The notes under the pieces: model-generated
Seen by the model: the letters and a program-made list of their open reading frames with translations, nothing else
Database searches by the model: none
What the model was told of the DNA's origin: nothing
In this document: in pieces, positions 26,107-34,617 of the stretch
How positions within the stretch are numbered: the stretch's first letter is position 1
Layout of the letters: every line of letters starts with the position of its first letter
Made by a program: the position numbers and the translations under genes
NCBI GenBank assembly: GCA_052116865.1
Contig: JBQKKG010000004.1
Location: 186,001-250,000 of the forward strand
Reading direction: 5' to 3'
DNA from: CAUPWF01 sp963515125
GTDB lineage: Bacteria > Bacillota > Clostridia > Lachnospirales > Lachnospiraceae
Length of the DNA: 64,000 nt

Positions 26107-26517
26107 ATGGCTTCAAGAAAAAACAATACTGAGGTTCTAATAGGAGGCAAAGTTTTCACATTAAGTGGGTTTGAAAGTGAAGAATATATGCAAAGAGTAG
26201 CAACCTATTTGAATCATAAAATTGCCGAATGTACAAGTTGTGAGGGATATCGAAAACAAAACTTAGAAATACAAAACACCCTATTGTCATTGAATATTGC
26301 AGATGATTATTTTAAAGCAAAAAAGCAAGGAGATGCATTAGAGAAGGATATCGAAGATAAAGATAAAGAAATGTATGACTTAAAGCATGAACTGATTTCC
26401 ACTCAGATAAAATTGGAAAATGCAGAAAAAACAATAGAAATATTAAAAGAGCAAAATAATGATTTGCAAAAGGAGCAAGTCAAGTTAGAAACTGTAATGA
26501 AAACTCGTAAAAAGTAG
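26107..26517 (+). CDS. zapA: Cell division protein ZapA
   Basis: 136 residues. The N-terminal ZapA head (NTEVLIGGKVFTLSGFESEEYMQRVATYLNHKI) is followed by a long coiled coil with heptads from about residue 60 to 130, longer than in B. subtilis ZapA (~85 residues). ZapA bundles FtsZ filaments at the Z ring. GAGGAGG lies before the ATG; the stop codon overlaps the terminator stem. Confidence 0.88.
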   Translation: MASRKNNTEVLIGGKVFTLSGFESEEYMQRVATYLNHKIAECTSCEGYRKQNLEIQNTLLSLNIADDYFKAKKQGDALEKDIEDKDKEMYDLKHELISTQIKLENAEKTIEILKEQNNDLQKEQVKLETVMKTRKK

Positions 26518-26540
26518 GCTGTCAGAAGACAGCCTTTTTT
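26516..26540 (+). terminator. Compact terminator at the zapA stop codon
   Basis: AGGCTGTC / GACAGCCT with an AGAA tetraloop and six T. The stem begins inside the TAG stop codon of zapA. Confidence 0.88.
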
Positions 26541-26553
26541 AAAGGAAATAGCT

Positions 26554-28923
26554 ATGAACAAAGAAATAGAAATTTTATCACCAGCAGGATCATATGATAG
26601 CCTTAAAGCTGCTATTTTAGCAGGAGCAGATGCAGTTTATGTGGGAGGCTGCAAGTTTGGTGCCCGTGCATTTGCTAATAACCTTACACAACAGGAATTA
26701 TTAGAGGCAATTGATTATGTACATTTGCATCAGCGGAAAATATTTTTAACAGTGAATACATTGTTAAAAGAACATGAAATAACAGAAGAATTATATGATT
26801 ATCTAAAACCACTGTATAATCAAGGATTAGATGCTGTGATTGTACAAGATGTTGGAGTGATTGCTTTTGTAAAGAGATATTTTCCAGGGCTTGATATTCA
26901 TGCAAGTACACAAATGACCATAACCAATGTGTTAGGAGCAAAGTTTCTTGAGGGAAAGGGAGTTACTAGAGTTGTCACATCTAGAGAGTTAAAGCTACAT
27001 GAAATTAAAGAGATTGCAAAAGAGACAACACTTGAAGTAGAAAGTTTTGTACATGGAGCTTTGTGTTATTGTTATTCAGGACAATGTCTGTTTAGCAGTC
27101 TCATAGGTGGTAGAAGCGGTAACCGGGGACAATGTGCCCAACCATGTAGATTACCGTATGAGATTAAAGGGAAAAAGGGTAAATCGTATTTACTAAGCTT
27201 AAAAGATATTTGCACGTTGGAATTTATTCCAGAGCTGATAGAGCATGGGATATATTCTTTGAAAATTGAAGGGCGAATGAAGAAACCAGAGTATGTTGCA
27301 GCTGTTACAAGCATGTATCGGAAGTATGTTGATTTGTATTTTGAAGTAGGAGCGTCTAAGTATAAGGTGGATAAAAAAGATAAAGAGCTTCTGATGGATT
27401 TATATAATAGAGGGGGATTCCACGAAGGATATTATCATACACAGAACGGACCAGAAATGGTAAGTTTTAAACGTCCAAATCACGCAGGTATTAAAGCAAT
27501 TAAAGTAACAACAATCAGAGGTAACCAGTTGCAGGGAATCTCCTTGACTGATTTGCATAAAGGAGACATTATAGAACTCTCTGGAAAACAAGAAAATTAT
27601 ACATTGGGTGAGGAAATACGAAAAGGTCAACCAGTTAGATTTCGAGTAAAAAAGCAGACAGGTATAGAAACTGTGTTATACAGAACACGCAATGAATCCC
27701 TTATTCAAGAATTACACAAAGAATATGTGAATCATAAAATTCAGGAAAAGATAAATGGAAACCTGACTATTGTTAAGGATGAACCAGTCACACTTACTTT
27801 GTGGAATCGAGATAAAAAGGTATGCGTAGTAGGAGAAGTACCAGAACTTGCTGTAAATCAACCAATGGATCAAAAACGTGTGGAAACACAGATACGTAAA
27901 ACAGGAAATACGGATTTTGTTTTTCATGAATTAAAGGTAGATATTGATGATGGTGTATTTTTACAAATGCAAAAATTGAATGAATTAAGAAGAAATGGAT
28001 TAGATACATTAGCAAAAGCAATCTGTGATAGTTATCGAAGAGATTCAAATTTTCCTTATGAGGTTTCCATGGATGAGCTACAAAACAAGGAGAGACAACA
28101 TTTATGTATGTTTAACGTATCTGTGGAAAGCAAGGAACAATTTTATATAGTAAATCAATGGGAAGAAATATCTGCTATTTACGTGGATTGCAATATGATA
28201 ACGAAATCATATCAAAACAAGGACATAAAGCTATTAGTAGATGCTGGACATAAAAAGCATAAAAAGATGTATTTTGCTTTTCCGCACGTTGTTAGAAAAG
28301 AAACAAGGGATCATATAGAAAAACATTACAAAACATGGTTAGAGCAGGGATTCGACGGTGCATTAATACGGAATTATGAAACGTATGAATTTTTGAAAGA
28401 ACACCAATATAGTGGTGAAATTATACTAGATAGTAATATGTATTATTTAAATCATTATTGTACGGAGTTTTGGAAGGAAGAAGATATAGAGTATCATACA
28501 GCTTCATTGGAATTAAATTATAGAGAACTAAAAAAAAGCAATCTTGATAATACTGAGTTAGTAGTGTACGGATATTATCCAGTAATGGTATCTGCACAAT
28601 GTATACAAAAAAACACATTCAAATGTACACATGTGCAAGGAAACTTATTGTTAAAAGATAGATGCAATAAAGAATTTGTAGTTAAAAATTGTTGTGATTA
28701 CTGTTATAATGTTATTTATAACACAGCACCGGTTGTACTTCTGGATCAACAGGATGAAATAAGTCAATTAGGAGCCAGGTCTTTGCGGTTACAATTTTCA
28801 ATTGAGGATGCATCGCAAACACAACAAGTGCTAGAGGCATACGTAGATACATTTTTTAATAATCAATCGCGCGTGTTAGATATAGAATTTACACGAGGTC
28901 ATTTTAAAAGAGGAATAAAGTAG
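26554..28923 (+). CDS. U32-family protein with DUF3656 (RlhA-like, tRNA/rRNA hydroxylation type)
   Basis: 789 residues. The N-terminal part is a peptidase U32 domain: ELLSPAG-like start, ADAVYVGGCKFGARAFA, DIHASTQMTITN, then the family signature ESFVHGALCYCYSGQCLFSSLIGGRSGNRGQCAQPCRLPY with its iron-sulphur cysteines near 165-195. The middle matches DUF3656 and the C-terminal ~250 residues a collagenase-like extension. E. coli RlhA has the same layout and hydroxylates C2501 of 23S rRNA; TrhP relatives hydroxylate tRNA. The name protease is historical. Which RNA is modified here is not decidable. Confidence 0.85.
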   Translation: MNKEIEILSPAGSYDSLKAAILAGADAVYVGGCKFGARAFANNLTQQELLEAIDYVHLHQRKIFLTVNTLLKEHEITEELYDYLKPLYNQGLDAVIVQDVGVIAFVKRYFPGLDIHASTQMTITNVLGAKFLEGKGVTRVVTSRELKLHEIKEIAKETTLEVESFVHGALCYCYSGQCLFSSLIGGRSGNRGQCAQPCRLPYEIKGKKGKSYLLSLKDICTLEFIPELIEHGIYSLKIEGRMKKPEYVAAVTSMYRKYVDLYFEVGASKYKVDKKDKELLMDLYNRGGFHEGYYHTQNGPEMVSFKRPNHAGIKAIKVTTIRGNQLQGISLTDLHKGDIIELSGKQENYTLGEEIRKGQPVRFRVKKQTGIETVLYRTRNESLIQELHKEYVNHKIQEKINGNLTIVKDEPVTLTLWNRDKKVCVVGEVPELAVNQPMDQKRVETQIRKTGNTDFVFHELKVDIDDGVFLQMQKLNELRRNGLDTLAKAICDSYRRDSNFPYEVSMDELQNKERQHLCMFNVSVESKEQFYIVNQWEEISAIYVDCNMITKSYQNKDIKLLVDAGHKKHKKMYFAFPHVVRKETRDHIEKHYKTWLEQGFDGALIRNYETYEFLKEHQYSGEIILDSNMYYLNHYCTEFWKEEDIEYHTASLELNYRELKKSNLDNTELVVYGYYPVMVSAQCIQKNTFKCTHVQGNLLLKDRCNKEFVVKNCCDYCYNVIYNTAPVVLLDQQDEISQLGARSLRLQFSIEDASQTQQVLEAYVDTFFNNQSRVLDIEFTRGHFKRGIK

Positions 28924-28931
28924 GTGAAAAG

Positions 28932-30449
28932 TTGGTAAATATTATTGTAGAATTATCCAAATATTTGATGATTATTTTATTTGCGGCATATACGTATTCA
29001 TGTTTTAGTATCTTTGGATATGACGATTATGAAGACAAACGTCATATCCTGTTTCGGCAGAATCGTTTGATGTTTACAATACATTTTATTGCATATTTGG
29101 TCATGTACTTAAAAACGAAAGAATTGAAAATAATGTTTTTTTATGCTGCACAAGTAGTACTATTTATTGCGATCATTGTGTTGTACAATATGATTTATCC
29201 AAAGGTTTCGAAATTAATTGTAAATAATATGTGCATGTTATTATGCGTTGGATTACTGATGATAACAAGATTAACGTTTGATAAAGCTATTAAGCAATTT
29301 ATTATTATTACGGGAGCAACTGCTTTGAGTCTGATAGTGCCAGTAGTCATTAGAAAAGTTAAATTCTTGAAAAAATGGACAAATATTTATGCAATTGTTG
29401 GTGTCTTAGCTTTGGCGGCTGTTGCAGTGATAGGAAGAACCTCTTATGGTGCTAAATTAGGATTTAGTATTGCGGGGATTAGTATACAACCTTCAGAATT
29501 TGTTAAAATTATATTTGTCTTTTATGTTGCGTCTAGCCTTAAGGAATCCACAGAATTCAAACATGTTGTTAAAACTACAATTATAGCCGCATTACATGTG
29601 CTTATATTAGTTGCATCAAAAGATCTAGGTGCTGCTTTGATTATATTTGTTGTATACTTGGTTATGCTGTATGTGGCTACAAGGCAGCCACTTTATATGT
29701 TGAGCGGATTAGGGGCAGGAAGTATCGCAGCTGTTGGAGCATATTATGTCTTTAATCATGTAAAAACTCGTGTAGTTGTATGGCGGGATCCTTTTGCAGT
29801 GTATGATAGAGGTGGTTATCAAGTGGCACAATCCTTGTTTGCGATTGGCACTGGAAGCTGGTTTGGAATGGGGTTATTCCAAGGGGCGCCAGATACCATA
29901 CCTGTAGCGGAAGAAGACTTTATATTCTCAGCGATATCAGAAGAATTAGGATTGATTTTTGCATTGTGTCTAATCTTAGTGTGTGTTAGTTGTTATGTTA
30001 TGTTCTTAAATATTGCGATGCAAATCCATGAAATCTTTTATAAGCTTATTGCATTGGGTCTTGGTACTTGTTATATTTTTCAAGTGTTTTTAACAATTGG
30101 CGGAGTTACAAAATTTATTCCGTCAACAGGAGTAACATTGCCATTGGTAAGCTATGGCGGGAGTTCGGTATTAAGCACTTTAATTATGTTTGCAATCATT
30201 CAAGGGTTGTATATTTTAAGAGAAGATGAGGAAGAGATTATTGAAAGAAAGAGAGCAAAACAATTACAAGAAGAGAGAAGACAGAATTCGGACGCCAGAA
30301 GATATCGAAAGAGAGTTCCATCGTCCACCTCAACGAGAAACCAAAAAGATGACAAAGGCTATATCACCCAAGGGACTCCAAAAGGAAACAAAGCGAGAAC
30401 AAAAAAGGGTAAAGAAGCGCAAGAAGGTCAGAAACAAAGAATTCGCTAG
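28932..30449 (+). CDS. FtsW/RodA/SpoVE-family peptidoglycan glycosyltransferase (SEDS)
   Basis: 505 residues from a TTG start with AGGTGA upstream. About ten membrane helices. SEDS motifs: ISIQPSEFVKIIFVFYVAS, KDLGAALIIFVVYL, GYQVAQSLFAIGTGSWFGMGLFQG, VAEEDFIFSAISEELG, and the closing TGVTLPLVSYGGSSVLSTL. The N-terminus has extra hydrophobic segments relative to minimal FtsW. The last ~75 residues are a Lys/Arg/Gln-rich tail that overlaps the next gene by up to 224 bases. It polymerises lipid II with its partner class B PBP, encoded immediately downstream. Confidence 0.9.
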   Translation: MVNIIVELSKYLMIILFAAYTYSCFSIFGYDDYEDKRHILFRQNRLMFTIHFIAYLVMYLKTKELKIMFFYAAQVVLFIAIIVLYNMIYPKVSKLIVNNMCMLLCVGLLMITRLTFDKAIKQFIIITGATALSLIVPVVIRKVKFLKKWTNIYAIVGVLALAAVAVIGRTSYGAKLGFSIAGISIQPSEFVKIIFVFYVASSLKESTEFKHVVKTTIIAALHVLILVASKDLGAALIIFVVYLVMLYVATRQPLYMLSGLGAGSIAAVGAYYVFNHVKTRVVVWRDPFAVYDRGGYQVAQSLFAIGTGSWFGMGLFQGAPDTIPVAEEDFIFSAISEELGLIFALCLILVCVSCYVMFLNIAMQIHEIFYKLIALGLGTCYIFQVFLTIGGVTKFIPSTGVTLPLVSYGGSSVLSTLIMFAIIQGLYILREDEEEIIERKRAKQLQEERRQNSDARRYRKRVPSSTSTRNQKDDKGYITQGTPKGNKARTKKGKEAQEGQKQRIR

Positions 30450-31830
30450 AGTTACCTATTTGTTTGTTTCACTTTTTTTGGTGCTTATGGGTTATATCGT
30501 ATACTTTAATGTAGTCAAGAGTAAGGATATTATTAATAGCCCTTATAATACTAGACAAGATTCTTTTGCAGATCGCATTGTGAGGGGAAAAATACTAGAT
30601 CGATCTGGAAATGTTTTGGCAGAAACTCAAGTAGGTGAAGATGGAAGTGAATCCAGGTATTATCCATATGGAGATGTGTTTGCACACGTTATTGGATATG
30701 CGTCAAAGGGAAAATCAGGGATAGAATCAGTTGAGAATTTTAATCTATTAACATCGAATGCTTTTTTTGTAGAAAAGATTATCAAAGAATTTAAAGATGA
30801 AAAAAATATAGGCGATAATGTAGTTACTACGCTAGATGTGAGTTTACAACAGGCTGCATACGATGCCCTTGGAGACAATAATGGTGCAGTTGTTGTTATG
30901 GAAGCAAGTACTGGAAAAATTTTATCTATGGTATCAAAACCAACATTTGATCCTAACCAAGTAGATACAGACTGGGAATATCTGAATTCATCAGAAAGCG
31001 GGAGTGCTTTGCTTAACCGTGCTACGCAAGGGGCTTATGCACCAGGTTCAACATTTAAAGTAGTTACCACTTTAGAATATATGAGAGAATTCCCCGATTA
31101 CCATAATTATGCATATGAATGTAATGGTGAAATTACACAAGATGGCACCACAATTCATTGTTTTGATAGTACCGCGCATGGTGGAGAGGACCTGTTATCT
31201 TCTGTTGCAAATTCGTGCAATGCCTCATTTGCAAATATAGGATTGCAATTAGACAAAACATCTTATGTAAAAACAGCCAAATCATTGCTATTTGATTCTA
31301 AGCTACCAAGTGTGTTACCATATACAAAGAGTAAATTTGCAATTACAAACGATTCAACAAGTGCCGATATGATGATGACAGCTATGGGACAGGGAGAAAC
31401 ACAAGTGAGTCCTTATCATATGGCATTGATTACAGCAGCAATTGCGAATGGTGGCAAGCTGATGAAACCTTATCTTGTAAGTTCGGTAACTAATTACAAT
31501 GGTGCTCAGGTTTCAAAAAATATGCCACAATCCTATGGTGAATTGATGACAGCTACAGAAGCGTCTCAGTTAAGCGAATATATGAGGGCGGTTGTTACAC
31601 AGGGAACAGCTACTTCTTTGGGTGGTGAAGATTATACTGTCGCGGGAAAAACGGGGACAGCAGAATATAGCAGTGATAAAGAAAAGAGCCATTCTTGGTT
31701 CATTGGATTTACCAATGTAGACAATCCCGAACTTGTGATTAGTGTTATTGTGGAAGGTTCTGATGGTAATTCGGGAGCAAAAGCGGTTCCGATTGCACAT
31801 GAAGTACTAAATGCTTATTATTATAATTAG
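30226..31830 (+). CDS. Class B penicillin-binding protein (peptidoglycan transpeptidase)
   Basis: Up to 534 residues. A basic cytoplasmic tail, one membrane anchor (VTYLFVSLFLVLMGYIVYFNVV), a short PBP dimer region, then the transpeptidase domain. Its active-site motifs are STFK with Ser275, SCN at 330-332 and KTGT at 475-478. Similar to PbpA/PBP2-type partners of SEDS proteins. The start is uncertain: ATG 30226 and ATG 30349 are both in frame and neither has a clear ribosome site. Both give an overlap with the upstream gene in another frame. Confidence 0.92.
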   Translation: MRKRLLKEREQNNYKKREDRIRTPEDIEREFHRPPQRETKKMTKAISPKGLQKETKREQKRVKKRKKVRNKEFARVTYLFVSLFLVLMGYIVYFNVVKSKDIINSPYNTRQDSFADRIVRGKILDRSGNVLAETQVGEDGSESRYYPYGDVFAHVIGYASKGKSGIESVENFNLLTSNAFFVEKIIKEFKDEKNIGDNVVTTLDVSLQQAAYDALGDNNGAVVVMEASTGKILSMVSKPTFDPNQVDTDWEYLNSSESGSALLNRATQGAYAPGSTFKVVTTLEYMREFPDYHNYAYECNGEITQDGTTIHCFDSTAHGGEDLLSSVANSCNASFANIGLQLDKTSYVKTAKSLLFDSKLPSVLPYTKSKFAITNDSTSADMMMTAMGQGETQVSPYHMALITAAIANGGKLMKPYLVSSVTNYNGAQVSKNMPQSYGELMTATEASQLSEYMRAVVTQGTATSLGGEDYTVAGKTGTAEYSSDKEKSHSWFIGFTNVDNPELVISVIVEGSDGNSGAKAVPIAHEVLNAYYYN

Positions 31831-31849
31831 ATAGATTAGAGGGATGTTC

Positions 31850-32188
31850 ATGGTACTATACAAGGAATTATATGTTAGTGATGAATTAAAGAAAAAAGAA
31901 AAGAAAGTCCTTCATAAAATAAGAAATGGACAAATGCAGTTGAATATCTATGTGATTACACTTTCGCAAAGCGAAAGTAATCAGTTGGATATCTTTAATG
32001 TAGCATTATTGGTTCAAAAGAAAATATCTATTGAACATACCTTTATTGTAGGAATTTCAAAAGGTTATGAAGCTGCATTAGGATTGGTTGAGAAAATAGT
32101 ACAAGATATATATCATGAGACTCAAGATGTTAATATACGGGCTTATTTACTAAATAGGCAGAAGCAACTAGAAGAAAGTGAGATGTAG
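31850..32188 (+). CDS. Conserved hypothetical protein
   Basis: 112 residues from ATG 31850, six bases after AGAGGG; ATG 31844 touches that site. A soluble alpha/beta protein beginning VLYKELYVSDELKKKEKKVLHKIRNG with no motif I recognise. It lies between the penicillin-binding protein and DUF2953 genes and overlaps neither by chosen starts, so it is probably part of the same transcript. Function unknown. Confidence 0.65.
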   Translation: MVLYKELYVSDELKKKEKKVLHKIRNGQMQLNIYVITLSQSESNQLDIFNVALLVQKKISIEHTFIVGISKGYEAALGLVEKIVQDIYHETQDVNIRAYLLNRQKQLEESEM

Positions 32189-32195
32189 AGCCAAT

Positions 32196-33146
32196 ATGCT
32201 ACATATTTTATTATTAATTTTAAAAATTATAGGTATAATAGTAGCATTGATTATTGGAGTGCTATTATTAGTAAGTTTCATCGTACTTTTTGTACCAGTT
32301 CGGTATCGGATAACTGGGACGTATGAGAATTCGTTGGATAGCTTGAATCTAGATATTAGGTTCTCTTGGCTGCTTCATTTTGTGAAGGGATATGCAACAT
32401 ACAAAAATAGTTGTATGGATTGGCAGATGCAAGTCGCTTGGAAAAAGTTCAATGTTACAGATGATGTAAAGAATGTTGAAGAGAAAATGACGCATAGTGC
32501 AGAAGAATATGTGGAGGAAGTGACTCTGGACGATACTTTAAGTAATAATGGTAAACACCAAAAGTCCAAGAAACACATAGAGAAGCTAAATGAGAAGGAG
32601 TTTGAGAAAAAATCGACATTTGTCCAAGACAAAGCTGATGTTCCAAAGGACGAATCGTTAAAGAAGCGTAAAAGAAGTATACGTACTATAATTGCAACTT
32701 GGTATCGTATGATTGTACATTTTCTGAAAAATATCAAATATACATTTCTAAAGATATGTGCTAATATTAAGTTGTTGTTAGAACGAAAAGAAACACTGGT
32801 GGAATTCATCTTGGATGAAATACACGTAGCCGCTTTTCGAAAGGTTAAGTTGGAAGTTATACGGCTAGCCAAATACTTAAAGCCAAAGGTATTTCGAGTG
32901 TATGGAATCATTGGATTTGATGACCCTTGTACTACTGGTCAAGTATTAGCAGCACTTAGTATGTTGTATCCATTTCTAGGGGATAATATGAGGATACAGC
33001 CAGAGTTTGAACGACGGATATTAAAGGGAGAATTTATTATGAAAGGCAAAGTGAGAATGGCATTTATGGTAATTCTTGGAATCCGGTTATTTTTTAATAA
33101 AAATGTTAGACAAGTAATAAAAGATGCTAAAAATTTTGAATTTTAA
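32196..33146 (+). CDS. DUF2953 membrane-anchored protein (YtfI-like)
   Basis: 316 residues from ATG 32196. A GTG at 32178 is also in frame, but the hydrophobic start MLHILLLILKIIGIIVALI fits the family better. One N-terminal membrane helix, then FVPVRYRITG, the DUF2953 opening. A Lys/Glu-rich insert of about 80 residues interrupts the domain before the conserved C-terminal part (VYGIIGFDDPCTTGQVLAALSMLYPFLG). DUF2953 genes neighbour ytfJ in many spore formers, as here. Confidence 0.85.
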   Translation: MLHILLLILKIIGIIVALIIGVLLLVSFIVLFVPVRYRITGTYENSLDSLNLDIRFSWLLHFVKGYATYKNSCMDWQMQVAWKKFNVTDDVKNVEEKMTHSAEEYVEEVTLDDTLSNNGKHQKSKKHIEKLNEKEFEKKSTFVQDKADVPKDESLKKRKRSIRTIIATWYRMIVHFLKNIKYTFLKICANIKLLLERKETLVEFILDEIHVAAFRKVKLEVIRLAKYLKPKVFRVYGIIGFDDPCTTGQVLAALSMLYPFLGDNMRIQPEFERRILKGEFIMKGKVRMAFMVILGIRLFFNKNVRQVIKDAKNFEF

Positions 33147-33170
33147 TTTATGATAGAAGGAGGAAATAAC

Positions 33171-33593
33171 ATGGCAGAAGGTAATTTTGGAAATACGGTA
33201 GAAACACTTTTTAATGGGATGGACAGCATTGTGTCATCCAAAACAGTAGTGGGTGAGGCCATTCATATAGGCGATACTATTTTATTACCGTTAGTTGATG
33301 TCTCATTCGCTGTTGCGGCAGGAACATTTAGCGGTGATAAAAGAGATAAAGGAGCAGGTGGTTTGGGGGGAAAATTAACCCCTTGTGCAATTTTGGTAAT
33401 ACAAAATGGAACAACAAAGCTTGTGAATGTAAAGAATCAAGATACTATGACTAAAATTTTAGATATGGTTCCAGATGTGGTAAATAAATTCACTTCAAAG
33501 GGTGAAAAGAAGATGACAGAAAACGATGTAGTAGACATTATTAATAAGGCATCGAACGACTCGGAACAGACAGAAGATAAAAAAATGGAGTAA
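33171..33593 (+). CDS. ytfJ: GerW/YtfJ-family spore protein
   Basis: 140 residues from ATG 33171, preceded by AAGGAGG. Family features: N-terminal helix with VETLFNGMDSIVSSKTVVGEAIHIGDTILLPLVDVSFAVAAG, then GAGGLGGKLTPCAILVIQNGTTKLVNV. The C-terminus is a Lys/Glu tail. YtfJ/GerW is a spore protein linked to germination in B. subtilis. With DUF2953 next to it, this supports a spore-forming host. Confidence 0.92.
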   Translation: MAEGNFGNTVETLFNGMDSIVSSKTVVGEAIHIGDTILLPLVDVSFAVAAGTFSGDKRDKGAGGLGGKLTPCAILVIQNGTTKLVNVKNQDTMTKILDMVPDVVNKFTSKGEKKMTENDVVDIINKASNDSEQTEDKKME

Positions 33594-33659
33594 TAGTTGG
33601 TAATAGTTTGATACTACTAGCATATATTATAATTAACTACGAGTATTTATGGAGGAGTA

Positions 33660-33797
33660 ATGAGGCGAGTTATTGGATTTGCATTGTTCTTTATATCATT
33701 AGGTATGCTAATTATGATGTTTCTTCATAGTTCATTTGTAGGTTTGATTATATTATTAATTTTTATGCTATTAGGGTACAATTTGTTTTGTAATTGA
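33660..33797 (+). CDS. 45-residue small membrane peptide
   Basis: ATG 33660 with GGAGG five bases before it and a TGA stop at 33795-33797. The peptide begins MRRVIGFALFFISLGMLIMMF, continues through a short HSSFVG turn into a second hydrophobic run LIILLIFMLLGYNLF, and ends CN. This predicts two membrane helices with the positive N-terminus inside. I believe similar short peptides occur in Lachnospiraceae but cannot cite one. The good ribosome site and two-helix pattern argue for a real gene. Confidence 0.6.
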   Translation: MRRVIGFALFFISLGMLIMMFLHSSFVGLIILLIFMLLGYNLFCN

Positions 33798-33821
33798 GTT
33801 TTTGAAATATAGTATGGAACA

Positions 33822-33855
33822 ATAAAAAAGGCACGACTGTTAATTACAGCGTGCT
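33822..33855 (-). terminator. rpmB terminator
   Basis: GCACG-A-CTGT / ACAG-CGTGC hairpin with one bulged base and a six-base loop (33831-33855). Read on the minus strand it is followed by CTTTTTTATT. Confidence 0.75.
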
Positions 33856-33869
33856 TTCTTATTGTTCAA

Positions 33870-34055
33870 TTAAGCTCTTTCAACTCTGCCAGATTTCAAA
33901 CATGAAGTACAAACATACATTTTCTTTGTTCCACCTTCTGTTTTCACTCTTATTGATTTAACATTTGATTTCCACATTTTTGGTGTTTTTCTATGAGAGT
34001 GACTTACGTTGTTTCCGAAATGAGCACCCTTTTCACAAATAGCACATTTAGCCAT
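33870..34055 (-). CDS. rpmB: 50S ribosomal protein L28
   Basis: 61 residues, normal length. It begins MAKCAICEKGAHFGNNVSHSH and carries KTPKMWKSN and a second Cys pair in YVCTSCLKSGRV. This is the four-cysteine, zinc-binding form of L28. AGGAGGTG precedes the ATG. Divergent from the asp23-like operon, as in many Firmicutes. Confidence 0.97.
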   Translation of the reverse strand: MAKCAICEKGAHFGNNVSHSHRKTPKMWKSNVKSIRVKTEGGTKKMYVCTSCLKSGRVERA

Positions 34056-34080
34056 AATTGCACCTCCTAACGATCTTAAT

Positions 34081-34096
34081 AGTCCTTATAAGGACT
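34081..34096. promoter_or_regulatory. Perfect 16-base palindrome in the rpmB leader
   Basis: AGTCCTTATAAGGACT is fully self-complementary. It lies between the rpmB promoter (34110-34138) and its ribosome binding site, so it would be at the very start of the transcript: either a DNA operator or an RNA dimer/hairpin. Confidence 0.55.
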
Positions 34097-34109
34097 CACA
34101 ACACTAGTT

Positions 34110-34138
34110 ATTCTATCAGATTCATAAAGGGTTTGCAA
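34110..34138 (-). promoter_or_regulatory. rpmB promoter
   Basis: Minus strand TTGCAA (34133-34138), 17-base spacer, TAGAAT (34110-34115) preceded by TGA (extended -10). Confidence 0.75.
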
Positions 34139-34165
34139 GTATAAAATACAAAAATTATATAATTG

Positions 34166-34194
34166 TTGTAATAAAAGATAAAACAGAGTATAAT
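34166..34194 (+). promoter_or_regulatory. Promoter of the asp23-like/fakA-like/recG operon
   Basis: TTGTAA (34166-34171), 17-base spacer, perfect TATAAT (34189-34194). Confidence 0.78.
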
Positions 34195-34244
34195 AATTCT
34201 GATAATGTATGATTAAACCCATATTAGAATTGGAGGGCATAGAT

Positions 34245-34604
34245 ATGAAAGGAAGTATGAGTACTGATCTAGGTATTATCACAATTAGTCCTGAAGTAAT
34301 AGGAAAATATGCGGGTTCTGTAGCAGTAGAGTGTTTTGGTATAGTTGGCATGGCTGCTGTTAATATGAAGGATGGATTGGTTAGATTATTAAAAAAAGAT
34401 AGCTTGACACATGGGATTCAAGTTACTATTTCAGATGATAATAGTATCACATTAGATTTTCACGTGATTGTTGTATATGGAGTGAGTATTTCAGCAGTAT
34501 CAGATAATTTAATTAGTAACGTGAAATATAAAGTAGAAGAATTTACCGGAATGCCTGTAGATAAAATTAATATCTTCGTAGAAGGCGTAAGAGTTATTGA
34601 TTAA
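34245..34604 (+). CDS. Asp23/Gls24-family protein (YloU-like)
   Basis: 119 residues from ATG 34245, after GGAGGG. Asp23 fold: LGIITISPEVIGKYAGSVAVECFGIVGMA, then LLKKDSLTHGIQVTISDDNSITLDFHVIVVYG, and VKYKVEEFTGMPVDKINIFVEGV. Proteins of this family associate with the membrane and the cell envelope. The yloU-yloV pair is conserved upstream of recG in Firmicutes, as here. Confidence 0.92.
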   Translation: MKGSMSTDLGIITISPEVIGKYAGSVAVECFGIVGMAAVNMKDGLVRLLKKDSLTHGIQVTISDDNSITLDFHVIVVYGVSISAVSDNLISNVKYKVEEFTGMPVDKINIFVEGVRVID

Positions 34605-34617
34605 GGAGGAGCTCGTT

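Noticed and set aside
32375..32911. 178-codon frame on the minus strand opposite the DUF2953 gene
   Set aside because: Low-complexity Ser/Phe composition is the mirror of a Lys/Glu-rich gene; no ribosome site. Shadow of the real gene.
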